From: Sphingobacteriaceae bacterium
Lineage (GTDB): Bacteria > Bacteroidota > Bacteroidia > Sphingobacteriales > Sphingobacteriaceae
Assembly: GCA_017745075.1 (NCBI GenBank)
Contig: JAGIAD010000012.1
Location: 1-64,000 of the forward strand
Reading direction: 5' to 3'
DNA: 64,000 nt
How positions within the stretch are numbered: position 1 is the first letter of the stretch; each line of letters opens with the position of its first letter. This document shows positions 52,807 through 61,492 of this stretch, in pieces. Both the position numbers and the translations under genes were made by a program. A model generated the notes under the pieces. That model did no database searches, was not told the DNA's origin, and saw only the letters and a program-made list of their open reading frames with translations.

Positions 52807-53721
52807 TTATTTCTGTAGATTAACCAACTTCCTCAGTTGAACAGCACTATTATAACCACATTCTTTTGCTATCCAGGCTACCTTCTGTCCGGTTTTAAGC
52901 AGGTGTTTTGCTTTTTCCAGCCTTAAGGATTGAATATATTGTCCGATGGTGATTCCTGTGGCAGATTTGAACAGTCGTGTAAGATTACGCGGACTGATAA
53001 AAACCAATTCAGCCAATTCCCCAATTGTTATTTTATGGTGCAGATGCCTGGTGATATAATCCTGTATCTGATGTACATGGTGGTTAATATGCTGCCTGTT
53101 CTGCAGGTAAATGCTATTTTGCGCTTCCATTCCATCTCTACGCATATAAACCACCATATCTTTTGCTACCAGACTGGCAAAAGCCGCGCCATGCTGCTCT
53201 TCAACAAGGTAGAGGGCAAGATCAATGCCTGTAGCAATCCCCGCGCTGGTAAATATCCTGCCACTTTGCACAAATAGCTTATTCTCTATCACCTTGATTA
53301 AGGGGTATCTTTGTTGTAAAGCTGTAGTCCATGCCCAGTGCGTAGTACAGCTTTGACCATTTAGAAGTCCGGCAGCAGCAAGGGCAAAGGCAGCTGTACA
53401 AATTGAACATATCGTAGCGCCGGTTGCTGCTGCAGATTGCAGCCAGGGAATCCAGAGATGATCATCTGCCCTGTTCCATTTTTCAATTTCCATTCCGGCT
53501 ACAATTACAATATCTTCCTGATTAATGGTAACTAAACTAAGCGGTTCAACATTTGTAAATCCAAGACCAGACGAACTTTGCGGATTATGATAAGGCGAAA
53601 CGTAACGTAGGTCATAATGTTTTCCGCAACATCCTGATTCATAAAAAACGGTTACTGCACCGGCCAGATCCAGAATGTGGACACTATCAAATATCAAAAA
53701 CACAACACGGTTGGAACTCAT
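52807..53721 (-). CDS. GlxA-type transcriptional regulator (DJ-1/PfpI + AraC)
   Basis: A 304 aa protein. The N-terminal DJ-1/PfpI domain (about 4-185) has VVFLIFDSVHILDLAGAV and the Cys region SICTAAFALAAAGLL, followed by TTHWAW. The C-terminal AraC domain (about 215-300) shows ITIGELAELVFISPRNLTRLF and GQKVAWIAKECGYNSAVQLRK. Its neighbour is another DJ-1 protein, so the regulator and exported protein may serve the same stimulus. The ATG is close to a possible -7 element (53726-53733, minus strand). Confidence 0.92.
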   Translation of the reverse strand: MSSNRVVFLIFDSVHILDLAGAVTVFYESGCCGKHYDLRYVSPYHNPQSSSGLGFTNVEPLSLVTINQEDIVIVAGMEIEKWNRADDHLWIPWLQSAAATGATICSICTAAFALAAAGLLNGQSCTTHWAWTTALQQRYPLIKVIENKLFVQSGRIFTSAGIATGIDLALYLVEEQHGAAFASLVAKDMVVYMRRDGMEAQNSIYLQNRQHINHHVHQIQDYITRHLHHKITIGELAELVFISPRNLTRLFKSATGITIGQYIQSLRLEKAKHLLKTGQKVAWIAKECGYNSAVQLRKLVNLQK

Positions 53722-53919
53722 TTTTCAAAGTTAATATATTAGCATAAGAAATATATCAATCCAAAGATTAAGACTCCGGCGATAGTTTTTTTCGCCCGGC
53801 CAGCTTATTGAATGAACTTTTGTATCTTTACCCGTAGTGGCTTCGGGTTGATGAAACACCACAAGACACCACTACATCTACAGGTGCACCGACGTTAGCA
53901 CTATTTTAAACTTCAAAAA

Positions 53920-54909
53920 ATGAAAATACTCGTAACAGGAACCAGCGGACATTTAGGAGAAGCAATAGCCAGGCAACTAAAAGCGAATAACAGCGACTAT
54001 ATCGGGCTTGACATTAATCCATCAGAATTCACTACTCATGTTGGCTCAATTACCGATGTAGAGCTGGTAAATAGCCTGGTTGAGAAAGTTGATTTTATAA
54101 TTCATACAGCAACACTTCACAAACCGCACGTTGGCACACATTCGAACCAGGACTTTATAGATACTAATATTACTGGCACACTGACGCTATTGGAGGCAGC
54201 GCGAAAAGCAAACATCAAAGGTTTTATTTACACCAGCACCACGAGTACTTTTGGCGATACACTGACGCCTAAGCCAAACGAGCCGGCAATTTGGATAACC
54301 GAAAAAACAATTTGCGTTCCAAAAAATATTTATGGGGTTACAAAAAGTGCAGCTGAAGATCTTTGCCAGATATTTTATCGTAACCATAAACTGCCTTGCC
54401 TGGTTTTAAAAACATCGCGTTTCTTTCCCGAAGAAGATGACAAGAAAGCAATCAGAGAAAATTATCAGGACCTGAACATAAAGGCAACCGAATATTTATA
54501 TCGCAGGGTGGATGTTGAAGACGTGGTAACCGCTCACTTGTTAGCTGTTGAAAAAGTACAGGAAATTGGCTTTGGTAAATATATCATCAGTTCAACCTCA
54601 CCATTTGAGCAGCAGCATTTAATGGAACTTCATACTGATGCCAGTGCGGTAATTGAAAAGATATTTCCCGACTTCAAAAAATTATTCGCAAAGAAAGGCT
54701 GGATAATACTGCCGAAGATTGATCGTGTTTATGTGAATGAAAAAGCAAGACGCGAATTGGGCTGGAAACCTAAGTACGACTTTGGTTATGTATTAGACTG
54801 TATTGCTGCAGGCAAAGACTTTCGCAGTCAACTATCTCTCGATGTAGGAATAAAAGGCTATCATTCAGAAACCTTTACAGAAGGCCCGTACCCTGTGCTG
54901 GATATATAG
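53920..54909 (+). CDS. NAD-dependent epimerase/dehydratase (extended SDR)
   Basis: A 329 aa extended short-chain dehydrogenase. GTSGHLG (7-13) binds NAD. Catalytic Tyr/Lys lie in NIYGVTKSAAEDL. RRVDVEDVVTAHLLAVEKV and the closing RRELGWKPKYDFGYVLD are typical of nucleotide-sugar epimerase-like proteins. The substrate is not predictable. It is preceded by 198 bases with short repeats (gtagtggc.../...caccactac at about 53834-53873) and no clear promoter. Confidence 0.88.
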   Translation: MKILVTGTSGHLGEAIARQLKANNSDYIGLDINPSEFTTHVGSITDVELVNSLVEKVDFIIHTATLHKPHVGTHSNQDFIDTNITGTLTLLEAARKANIKGFIYTSTTSTFGDTLTPKPNEPAIWITEKTICVPKNIYGVTKSAAEDLCQIFYRNHKLPCLVLKTSRFFPEEDDKKAIRENYQDLNIKATEYLYRRVDVEDVVTAHLLAVEKVQEIGFGKYIISSTSPFEQQHLMELHTDASAVIEKIFPDFKKLFAKKGWIILPKIDRVYVNEKARRELGWKPKYDFGYVLDCIAAGKDFRSQLSLDVGIKGYHSETFTEGPYPVLDI

Positions 54910-55014
54910 AAAAAGCGCCCAACCTAAAGTTCAAATCTTTTCATTTCTACTGATCAATCAGTACATTCTTTCACTAAGATTTCTACAAACTAAATTTAAC
55001 CTATGGGGTTAAAT

Positions 55015-55668
55015 TTAGTTTGTGGAAGATAAAGACATGGAAAGTTTATTTGAAGGCGCCTTGCCAAAATGGTCAGTGTACCACTCAATGAGTTTAACAG
55101 ATTTAAACTGGCTATTCCCATTCACACCTCTAATGAACCGTTTGGCAGATTTGGTTCCATCTTCACCTTTCATGGCCTGGCAAATCACATAATCAACGAT
55201 AATTTTGTCTTCAGGTTTCGGTCCTTTGTAAGATAATATTGCACCGTCTTTTCCAATAATAAATGGTGCAGGATCACTAATTTTCAGAATCTTCCGGAAT
55301 TCGGCTGATGAATCATTATCAACCAGCCTGTTAACATTTGCTGAGGTATCTGAACCTACGTAAAGATTGGCAAAAACTACTTCTGGATATTTAGCAAAAC
55401 GCTCCTTTAATAAAAGGTATTCTTTTTCTTGCTGGGCAGACAGTTTTTTATCCTTCCAAATATATAGATAAACTGTTTTTCCGTTATATAAATCGCCAAA
55501 AGTTTGATGTTTTCCCTTCGGATCAACAATCTGTATATCAGAAATATGAGTGCTGGTATAGTCGTTATAATTTTTAACTAAAAGTTTGGCTACTCCCTTA
55601 ACCATCATCGTGCAAGAACTTGCAAGAATGCAAAGGGCGAAAATAAAAAGGTAGATAGATTTTTTCAT
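55015..55668 (-). CDS. Lipoprotein with thioredoxin-like fold lacking Cys pair
   Basis: A 217 aa lipoprotein (lipobox LASSC, Cys19). The sequence QTFGDLYNGKTVYLYIWKDK, RFAKYPEVVFANLYVG and PAPFIIGKDGAILSYKGPKP follows the beta-alpha-beta order of AhpC/TSA-type thioredoxin folds, but the CxxC after the first strand is missing. It is probably a non-redox envelope relative. There is no operon partner. Confidence 0.7.
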   Translation of the reverse strand: MKKSIYLFIFALCILASSCTMMVKGVAKLLVKNYNDYTSTHISDIQIVDPKGKHQTFGDLYNGKTVYLYIWKDKKLSAQQEKEYLLLKERFAKYPEVVFANLYVGSDTSANVNRLVDNDSSAEFRKILKISDPAPFIIGKDGAILSYKGPKPEDKIIVDYVICQAMKGEDGTKSAKRFIRGVNGNSQFKSVKLIEWYTDHFGKAPSNKLSMSLSSTN

Positions 55669-55928
55669 GTTTAAAATGGTTTGGTGTTGCAGGTATGTAT
55701 TAATTATGTATTGAGGAAAGACGACAAAGATCGATTGAAGGTTGCATCACCATTCATTTTTATAGGTAAGGGCAGGTTTATACAGTGCTTTTTTATGTCC
55801 GAGAAAAAAATATGCCCTATTCCCTGCATAAAATATATTACTTTACCAGGATGCAAATACCCGGGCGCAAAGAATAAAAACACTGTACTTAACCAGAAGT
55901 TATCACCTTTTATATAGCCAAAAAATAA
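55669..55928. other. 260-base gap with no recognised feature
   Basis: The frame at 55681-55917 has no family features and is rich in Lys, Cys and Ile as expected by chance. No hairpin terminator or consensus promoter was found here. Confidence 0.4.
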
Positions 55929-56906
55929 TTAAAACGTAAGCTTTTCGCCTTGCCAGCCAGTGGTGCGTAAAAACTGTTCCCAGGTCAGGCTATTCGCATT
56001 GATCTTTCTGCTCCATTGCAAATCGCGATCTTTTTTAAAATAACCATATTCAACCGCGTATTCTGCCATCCCCAGAATCTCACTGACCAAAAGTTCGTTG
56101 CTGCTGAATTCCGGAAAATGATAAAGCATCTCCTCCCGGGTAAACGCTGAGCTATAGGCCGCCTTCTTTCCTGTAACCCGTACGAAAGTATCGACCATTT
56201 CCCTTGGGGAAATGATATCGCCGATTACCGGCAAGGATTTACCGGCATAGTATTCAGGATTTGAAAAAATTTCCAGTACCGCCGGCCCAGTAGCCGTAAG
56301 AGGGTCTACAAATGGCGCACGGAAGTCTTTTGGTAAATAAATTGGAAACACCAGTGTATCGCCATCCATACGGGGAGGATAAAACTCCATAAGATTGGTA
56401 TAGAAAAAAGCCATATAGATAAATGAGCTTGTGACCGGAAGCGTACGTATATATTCTTCAATCTTGGCTTTGTCAGTGAAGTGAGGAGCAAATTTCCTGC
56501 CTTCAGTAATTTTATCTACATTTTCCAGGCTACTAAAAATAATGTGCTGAACACCCGCTTCAATTGCCGCATCAGCCAGCTCGATGCCCAATTCCGTCTC
56601 ATGCGTTTGAGGTGGAGCAATGCCTGGGGTCATCATAAAAACACCCTGTGATCCCCTGAATGCTTCCACGAAATCTTTTTTATAACCGAGATTAAGCGGT
56701 ATGCTTACCAGTTCAGCCCCTAACCCGGCCAAATGCTGTGCCTCGGCCGAATCAATCCGCCTGGTAATGCCGCGCACCCGGTAATGCCCGCTTTCTAAGA
56801 GCGTACGTGCTGCACTCAATCCCTGCTTTCCCAAAACACCAACAATAGTGATCAGGGGTTTTTCGCTTTGTTTTCTAACATTATTTGCATTCAAATCTAA
56901 ATTCAT
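55929..56906 (-). CDS. NmrA-family NAD(P)-binding protein
   Basis: A 325 aa atypical short-chain dehydrogenase. ITIVGVLGKQGLSAARTLLES is the dinucleotide-binding motif (GxxGxxG). Then HYRVRGITRR, GVFMMTPGIAPPQTHETELG, GVQHIIFSSLENVDKI and FIYMAFFYTNLMEFYPP, all usual in NmrA/HSCARG-like proteins. It probably acts as a redox sensor or reductase. It is divergent from an HxlR regulator gene with which it shares a 100-base control region. Confidence 0.9.
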   Translation of the reverse strand: MNLDLNANNVRKQSEKPLITIVGVLGKQGLSAARTLLESGHYRVRGITRRIDSAEAQHLAGLGAELVSIPLNLGYKKDFVEAFRGSQGVFMMTPGIAPPQTHETELGIELADAAIEAGVQHIIFSSLENVDKITEGRKFAPHFTDKAKIEEYIRTLPVTSSFIYMAFFYTNLMEFYPPRMDGDTLVFPIYLPKDFRAPFVDPLTATGPAVLEIFSNPEYYAGKSLPVIGDIISPREMVDTFVRVTGKKAAYSSAFTREEMLYHFPEFSSNELLVSEILGMAEYAVEYGYFKKDRDLQWSRKINANSLTWEQFLRTTGWQGEKLTF

Positions 56907-56920
56907 AAGCCGTATATTTT

Positions 56921-56993
56921 AACTATAAAAATTATAGTTGCAAAAGTATTTTTAGTAAGGTAAATTTGCAATAACTATCCAAAACGATAGGTT
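56921..56993. promoter_or_regulatory. Divergent promoters with two HxlR-type palindromes
   Basis: Palindrome 1 is aactata-aaaat-tatagtt (56921-56939). Palindrome 2 is aactatc-caaaac-gataggtt (56973-56993), of the same aactat/atagtt type. Between and over them lie two promoters. On the plus strand: gttg (56937-56940), 20 bases, taaatttg (56961-56968). On the minus strand: -7 tacttttg (56941-56948) and -33 attg (56969-56972), spaced 20 bases. Each palindrome therefore lies over the start region of one promoter and near the -33 of the other, so one bound regulator could silence both genes. Confidence 0.75.
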
Positions 56994-57006
56994 AAAAGAA
57001 ATACCG

Positions 57007-57384
57007 ATGAAAACAGAATGTATAGCTGATTACGTGAAATTAAAAGGAAAGATTTACCCGTGTACGGTTAGCCTGGCGATGGATCTGATAGGTGGAAAAT
57101 GGAAAGCCGTAATCCTTTATCATTTGAAAGACACTGAAAAACGTTACAATGAACTTCGGAAAGAAGTGCCGCATATCACCGAAATGACCTTGAGTTTACA
57201 GTTAAAACAGTTGGAAAAAGATGGCCTGGTATCCAGAAAAGTATATGGCGAAAAGCCTCCTGTTAAGGTTATTTATGGTCTGACCGATTTTGGAAAGACA
57301 TTTATACCAGTCTTAGAGACCATTACCACATGGGGAAATCAGATCGTATCAGAAAAAGGCGAATTTGTGACAGACGGGCAATAA
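57007..57384 (+). CDS. HxlR-family winged-helix regulator
   Basis: A 125 aa regulator. Seen: CTVSLAMDLIGGKWKAVILYHL with conserved Cys at the N-terminal end, RYNELRKEVPHITEMTLSLQL (recognition helix), QLEKDGLVSRKVYGEKPPVKV (wing), and LTDFGKTFIPVLETITTWG. Members sense electrophiles or redox change by the Cys. It likely represses itself and the divergent NmrA gene through the two palindromes between them. Confidence 0.94.
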   Translation: MKTECIADYVKLKGKIYPCTVSLAMDLIGGKWKAVILYHLKDTEKRYNELRKEVPHITEMTLSLQLKQLEKDGLVSRKVYGEKPPVKVIYGLTDFGKTFIPVLETITTWGNQIVSEKGEFVTDGQ

Positions 57385-57427
57385 ACGTTTAATACCCGGC
57401 ATAAATAAAAAGCCATCGTTGGCTACT

Positions 57428-59575
57428 TTATTTTGTGCGAATTTCTACCTTACCTCCGTTCCGGAACAGATCATGAGAAATAAAATAGCCCTGGTTAATT
57501 TTTCCGTCTACTTTAATCTCCGTAATGCCCCTGCCCTTGTTCGGTTTGCTGATGGTTAATATTTTACCACTGCTGGTTTTCCATTTTACCTCGTCAAAAA
57601 GTGGTGCTGTAATCAGGTAATTTGGATCTGTTGCCGAGAATGGGTACAATCCCAATGAACTGAATACATACCAGGCCGACATTTCGCCGGCATCATCCAT
57701 ACCGGAAAGTGCTAAACCTTTGTCCCCTATGCCATATAATTCGTTTAAGATTTTATCAATAATTTTCTGCGATTTTTCGGGTTTACCTATAATCGTATAA
57801 GCAAAAGGCGCTTCATGATCAGGCTGATTGCCCTGGCAATATTGACCAATCATGGTTTCTACATTCCGTGCAATGTATTTAGGGTTCCAGGGCACAGTGA
57901 ATAATGAATCCAGTTTGGATTCGAATTCTTTTGCACCACCATATAGTTCGATTAAACCTTCCATATCATGGGGAGCATAAAACGAAACCTGCCAGGCATT
58001 GGCTTCCCTGTACATATACTCATAATAAGGATATTGTGGGTTAAAAGGTTTGATCCAGTCGCCGTTATCCAATCGTCCTCTCATAAAACGGGTACCCGGA
58101 TCAAACATATTTTTATAGTTTTTAGACCTGGCCATCAAAATCCGGTAATTACTGCTGTCGCCCAGTTTCTTCGCGATCTGAGCGAGCGAGTAATCATCGT
58201 AAGCATATTCCAATGTTTTAGAAACACCCGCTTTTGCTTTTGTTTCCACATGTGGATTTTTTACATCAGGATCGGAGATATAACCTTTCTCGATATATTC
58301 TTTCACAAACGGACGGGCGCCACCATCCACATTGGCGTTACGTAATAAGAGCTGATAAGTGCCTTTAATATCGAAATCATCTATCCCCCTTAAGTAAGAA
58401 CCGGCAATAGATGATGCACCGTGATCGCCGTGAAAAAAAGTCGGAATAAACCCGGTTTTTTCGCCCACATCTTTCATAGATTTGATCACATCCAAGGTAA
58501 CTTCAGGTGTAATCAAACCTAAAAGTACATCTTTATTGCGGTAGGTATCCCAAAGCGACGGCTCAGTATAATAGTTAAAATTACCTTTAACGACATTGTG
58601 TTTTGCATCTTTAAATTCGCCATTAACATCGCTCCTCAAAGCTGGCCATAAAAACGATCGGTACAGGCACGAGTATAACAGCTGTTTTTGTTTCTCCGTA
58701 CCACCTTTTACCCGGATATTGGATAATAGCGCTTCCCATTTTGCAGTAGCTTCATCCCGTACCTGCGTAAAGGTTTTAGCACCAATTTCCTTTTCTAAAT
58801 TTTCTTTGGCATTGGCTGTACTCACAAAAGAAAGGCCTATTTTTAATTCTATTGGTCCTGTGCTTCCGTCAGCCAGATGCATAACGGCATAACCCGAGCG
58901 TTTGCCTGTATCTTTTTGATCAAGTTTGTCTATTTTGCCATTTACAGTGGCATAGAAATAAATATTTTCCCCACCCTGAAAGCCCTGAACAGCCGAACTA
59001 CTTACCTGTTCCATATTCCAGGTAGCAACGCCGCTATTTGCCTTACCCATTAAAAAAAGTATTTGCCGGTCGTGGTTATTTTTGTATTCATATTGATGAA
59101 ATCCTGCCCTTAAAGTTGAAGTGAGCTTCACATTTACCTCATAATCATCCAGGTAAACCTGATAATAACCAGGTGCAGAACTTTCATTTTGATGTGAAAA
59201 TTTTGATCCAAACTTATCAGTTGGATTAGAAAGCGGTAAAACCGGAATATTGCAGAGGTTCCAGTGGCCCTTATTGGTATGCGCAAAACCGTAAATGGTA
59301 TCATCTTCGTACTCATAGCCCGCCCCGGAGCCAAATTCTGTAATAGGGCTTAATTGCACCATGGCATTCGGCAGTGAGCTACCCGGAAAAGTTAAACCAG
59401 CCCACGATCGCCAGCCCTTGGGTAACTCATATCCTAAGATTTTCGGATCGGTTAAAGGCGCAGTACCAATAAAGGTGTTTACGTATTTCGTTAATTTGGT
59501 TTGCGCCTGGGTTTGGGATGACCCCACAATACTCAGAAATATAAGAATGTTTAGAAGCCTCGCTAATGATCTCAT
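57428..59575 (-). CDS. GH92 alpha-mannosidase-like enzyme with Gln at the acid position
   Basis: A 715 aa secreted glycosidase (signal MRSLARLLNILIFLSIVGSSQTQAQ). Family GH92 is shown by YVNTFIGT, GYEYEDDTIYGFAHTNKG, FHGDHGASSIAGSYLRG and SGMDDAGEMSAWYVFSSLGLYP (D627, D628). Calcium-dependent exo-alpha-mannosidases usually have a Glu in the N-E-P motif as general acid. Here the motif reads GNQPDHEAPF with Gln584. The same change is known in a GH92 enzyme that removes mannose from mannose-1-phospho-6-mannose, where no acid is needed. The substrate may therefore be a mannosyl phosphodiester. Confidence 0.88.
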   Translation of the reverse strand: MRSLARLLNILIFLSIVGSSQTQAQTKLTKYVNTFIGTAPLTDPKILGYELPKGWRSWAGLTFPGSSLPNAMVQLSPITEFGSGAGYEYEDDTIYGFAHTNKGHWNLCNIPVLPLSNPTDKFGSKFSHQNESSAPGYYQVYLDDYEVNVKLTSTLRAGFHQYEYKNNHDRQILFLMGKANSGVATWNMEQVSSSAVQGFQGGENIYFYATVNGKIDKLDQKDTGKRSGYAVMHLADGSTGPIELKIGLSFVSTANAKENLEKEIGAKTFTQVRDEATAKWEALLSNIRVKGGTEKQKQLLYSCLYRSFLWPALRSDVNGEFKDAKHNVVKGNFNYYTEPSLWDTYRNKDVLLGLITPEVTLDVIKSMKDVGEKTGFIPTFFHGDHGASSIAGSYLRGIDDFDIKGTYQLLLRNANVDGGARPFVKEYIEKGYISDPDVKNPHVETKAKAGVSKTLEYAYDDYSLAQIAKKLGDSSNYRILMARSKNYKNMFDPGTRFMRGRLDNGDWIKPFNPQYPYYEYMYREANAWQVSFYAPHDMEGLIELYGGAKEFESKLDSLFTVPWNPKYIARNVETMIGQYCQGNQPDHEAPFAYTIIGKPEKSQKIIDKILNELYGIGDKGLALSGMDDAGEMSAWYVFSSLGLYPFSATDPNYLITAPLFDEVKWKTSSGKILTISKPNKGRGITEIKVDGKINQGYFISHDLFRNGGKVEIRTK

Positions 59576-59679
59576 TTATGATAAAACGTTTTAGTAATCT
59601 ATCAAATATATAAAATCTATTAGATATCAACGTTTCTAAATCCAACAATTAATGGCAATCAGTTATGAAAAGTTATTTT

Positions 59680-61134
59680 TTATTGTTGAAACTCACGGTT
59701 TTCAAGCACGGATGCAGCGTATTTGACCCATAACTCGTTTGGAATGGTAGCATCTAGAAAATAATCGGGCTGAATCCCAATGTTGTCAATGGCCATACCC
59801 GGAATCCGGTAGCTTTTCGATAAACAATAACCCAATTCGAACATACCATCGGGCGATTTCGCACTGTACATATTTGAAATGTCGAGCACACCAAAAGTCG
59901 TCTTACCAAAAATCTTTACCTTTTTACTTTGCTTTGCGGCAAGCAAAAACTGCTCATCTGTACTGCCGTTGGCCTCGTTTGCAATTACAGCTACCTGTTG
60001 CGGAAACGGCAGCACAGTATCCAGTTTCTGGATAGTTACCCGGCGTACTCCATTTAAATTCACAAATTTTCCCAGGTTATCATTAAGCAGCTTAAGCGCA
60101 TCATTAACCTGTTTCCTGCTTTTTTCAGATAGGTCTGGTAAAGATAGGTACCCTTCCATCCGTTTATTGTTCAACGGTGTCGATAAAAATTCAAGCCCAA
60201 CAATGCGTATCGGATTCGTATACAAAAGAGGAATAAGGTTTGTATAGCTATCATCACTCCCACCCGTTCCGTTCCGGATATCGATGATCAGGTTTTTAGT
60301 ACTTTTTATTTCCTTGTCAAATGCCGACAGTACACTATCAATAACCGGTTTCTGTTGGTCGCCAAAAGAAGGAATGCGCAGCAGCAGCGTCTCTTTTGAA
60401 AGCCGCTCCACAAAAGGTTTTTTGGCGAAGAGCTCCCTTAGGTACAATTTCTGATCTTCGGTATCAGAAAACTTAGGGAATACACGTTCTAACATTACGC
60501 TGGGTGTAAGTTTTACCGCGTTCTTTCCCATCCACTCTATCTTATCGAATTTCGCGGGAGAAAAATTGCCCATGTAATAAATTCCGGAACCGTCTTCCTT
60601 TATTTCCATTTTTACCTGCTGTCGCTTCCAATCCGGATTGGTCGATTCCAAAATAACTCCTTTATAGCTTTTACCCTCTTTCACTATTCCAATGGTATAG
60701 GCCCCAGTGTGCCAGATCCCGGCATAATCCTTTTCGTCTTTCCCCGCTTTTTGGCGGATATCTTTTTCCGATACCGTTAAAACAGGCCATTGTTTCGTAT
60801 TTACAGCTGGTTCGCCTGGTTGCGAAGCCACCCCTAACACACCAATACTAAGATGTCCCTTCCTGAAAAACTTCAGCCACTCGCTCAAAACTTCGGCACA
60901 CTCGTATTGGTCCTTGACTGTTTTTACACGTTCAGAAAAAATGGCGGTATGTTTATCATACATATCTCTGCCCTTTTGCTGGATAGCATACTCAAAACCA
61001 GCATCATTTTTCTCAAAAGTCTCTTTTGTCCATCGAAAGGCTTCGGGGCAATTACAGGTCTTTTGTGCCTGAACAGCCGGCACGATAAACAGCAGAAAAG
61101 ATAAGAACGAAAACAGGCGGAAAATTAATTTCAT
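59680..61134 (-). CDS. Secreted S41-family peptidase
   Basis: A 484 aa protein with signal peptide (cleavage near VQA-Q). It follows the S41 C-terminal-processing peptidase pattern: LIIDIRNGTGGSDDSY, VAVIANEANGSTDEQFLLAAK with the nucleophile Ser at the start of the helix (NGSTDE), and KIFGKTTFGVLD. A PDZ domain is not evident. The N-terminal 120 residues form a helical domain with three Cys (CNCPEAF, YECAEV). It cleaves unknown peptides outside the cytoplasm. It stands upstream of the GH92 gene on the same strand with a 104-base gap. Confidence 0.85.
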   Translation of the reverse strand: MKLIFRLFSFLSFLLFIVPAVQAQKTCNCPEAFRWTKETFEKNDAGFEYAIQQKGRDMYDKHTAIFSERVKTVKDQYECAEVLSEWLKFFRKGHLSIGVLGVASQPGEPAVNTKQWPVLTVSEKDIRQKAGKDEKDYAGIWHTGAYTIGIVKEGKSYKGVILESTNPDWKRQQVKMEIKEDGSGIYYMGNFSPAKFDKIEWMGKNAVKLTPSVMLERVFPKFSDTEDQKLYLRELFAKKPFVERLSKETLLLRIPSFGDQQKPVIDSVLSAFDKEIKSTKNLIIDIRNGTGGSDDSYTNLIPLLYTNPIRIVGLEFLSTPLNNKRMEGYLSLPDLSEKSRKQVNDALKLLNDNLGKFVNLNGVRRVTIQKLDTVLPFPQQVAVIANEANGSTDEQFLLAAKQSKKVKIFGKTTFGVLDISNMYSAKSPDGMFELGYCLSKSYRIPGMAIDNIGIQPDYFLDATIPNELWVKYAASVLENREFQQ

Positions 61135-61492
61135 ATGAACTTGAATTGCAATAAGATATAGGGTCTGTCGGTATTATTGAAACGGTATGCAATATAAAAA
61201 TTTACCGTTTTTTTTTCAAAAAATTCAGGATTAATACTTGTAAAACCAGCTCACTTTTGTCTGATTTTAACATGAAACAGTTTTAAAAAATAAAGAATTA
61301 CTGCGCACAGCAATACAAAATCCCTATTAATCCACACGTCCAATAAACAAGGTATAAGCAGCATGCTACCAGCTACCAGAAGCTTAAATAACTGAATATT
61401 ATGCCAATAATCAATAAGCTTTTACTTATTTACCAATAGCACAATCATGAGATTATCTATATATTTGGCTACACACTAATCAAATAACCTAC
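61135..61492. other. Divergent gap with a -7 element for the GH95 gene
   Basis: The 358 bases between two divergent genes hold no gene. tatatttg (61460-61467) matches TAnnTTTG 25 bases before the GH95 start, but the -33 site is poor. No operator palindrome was noticed. Confidence 0.4.
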
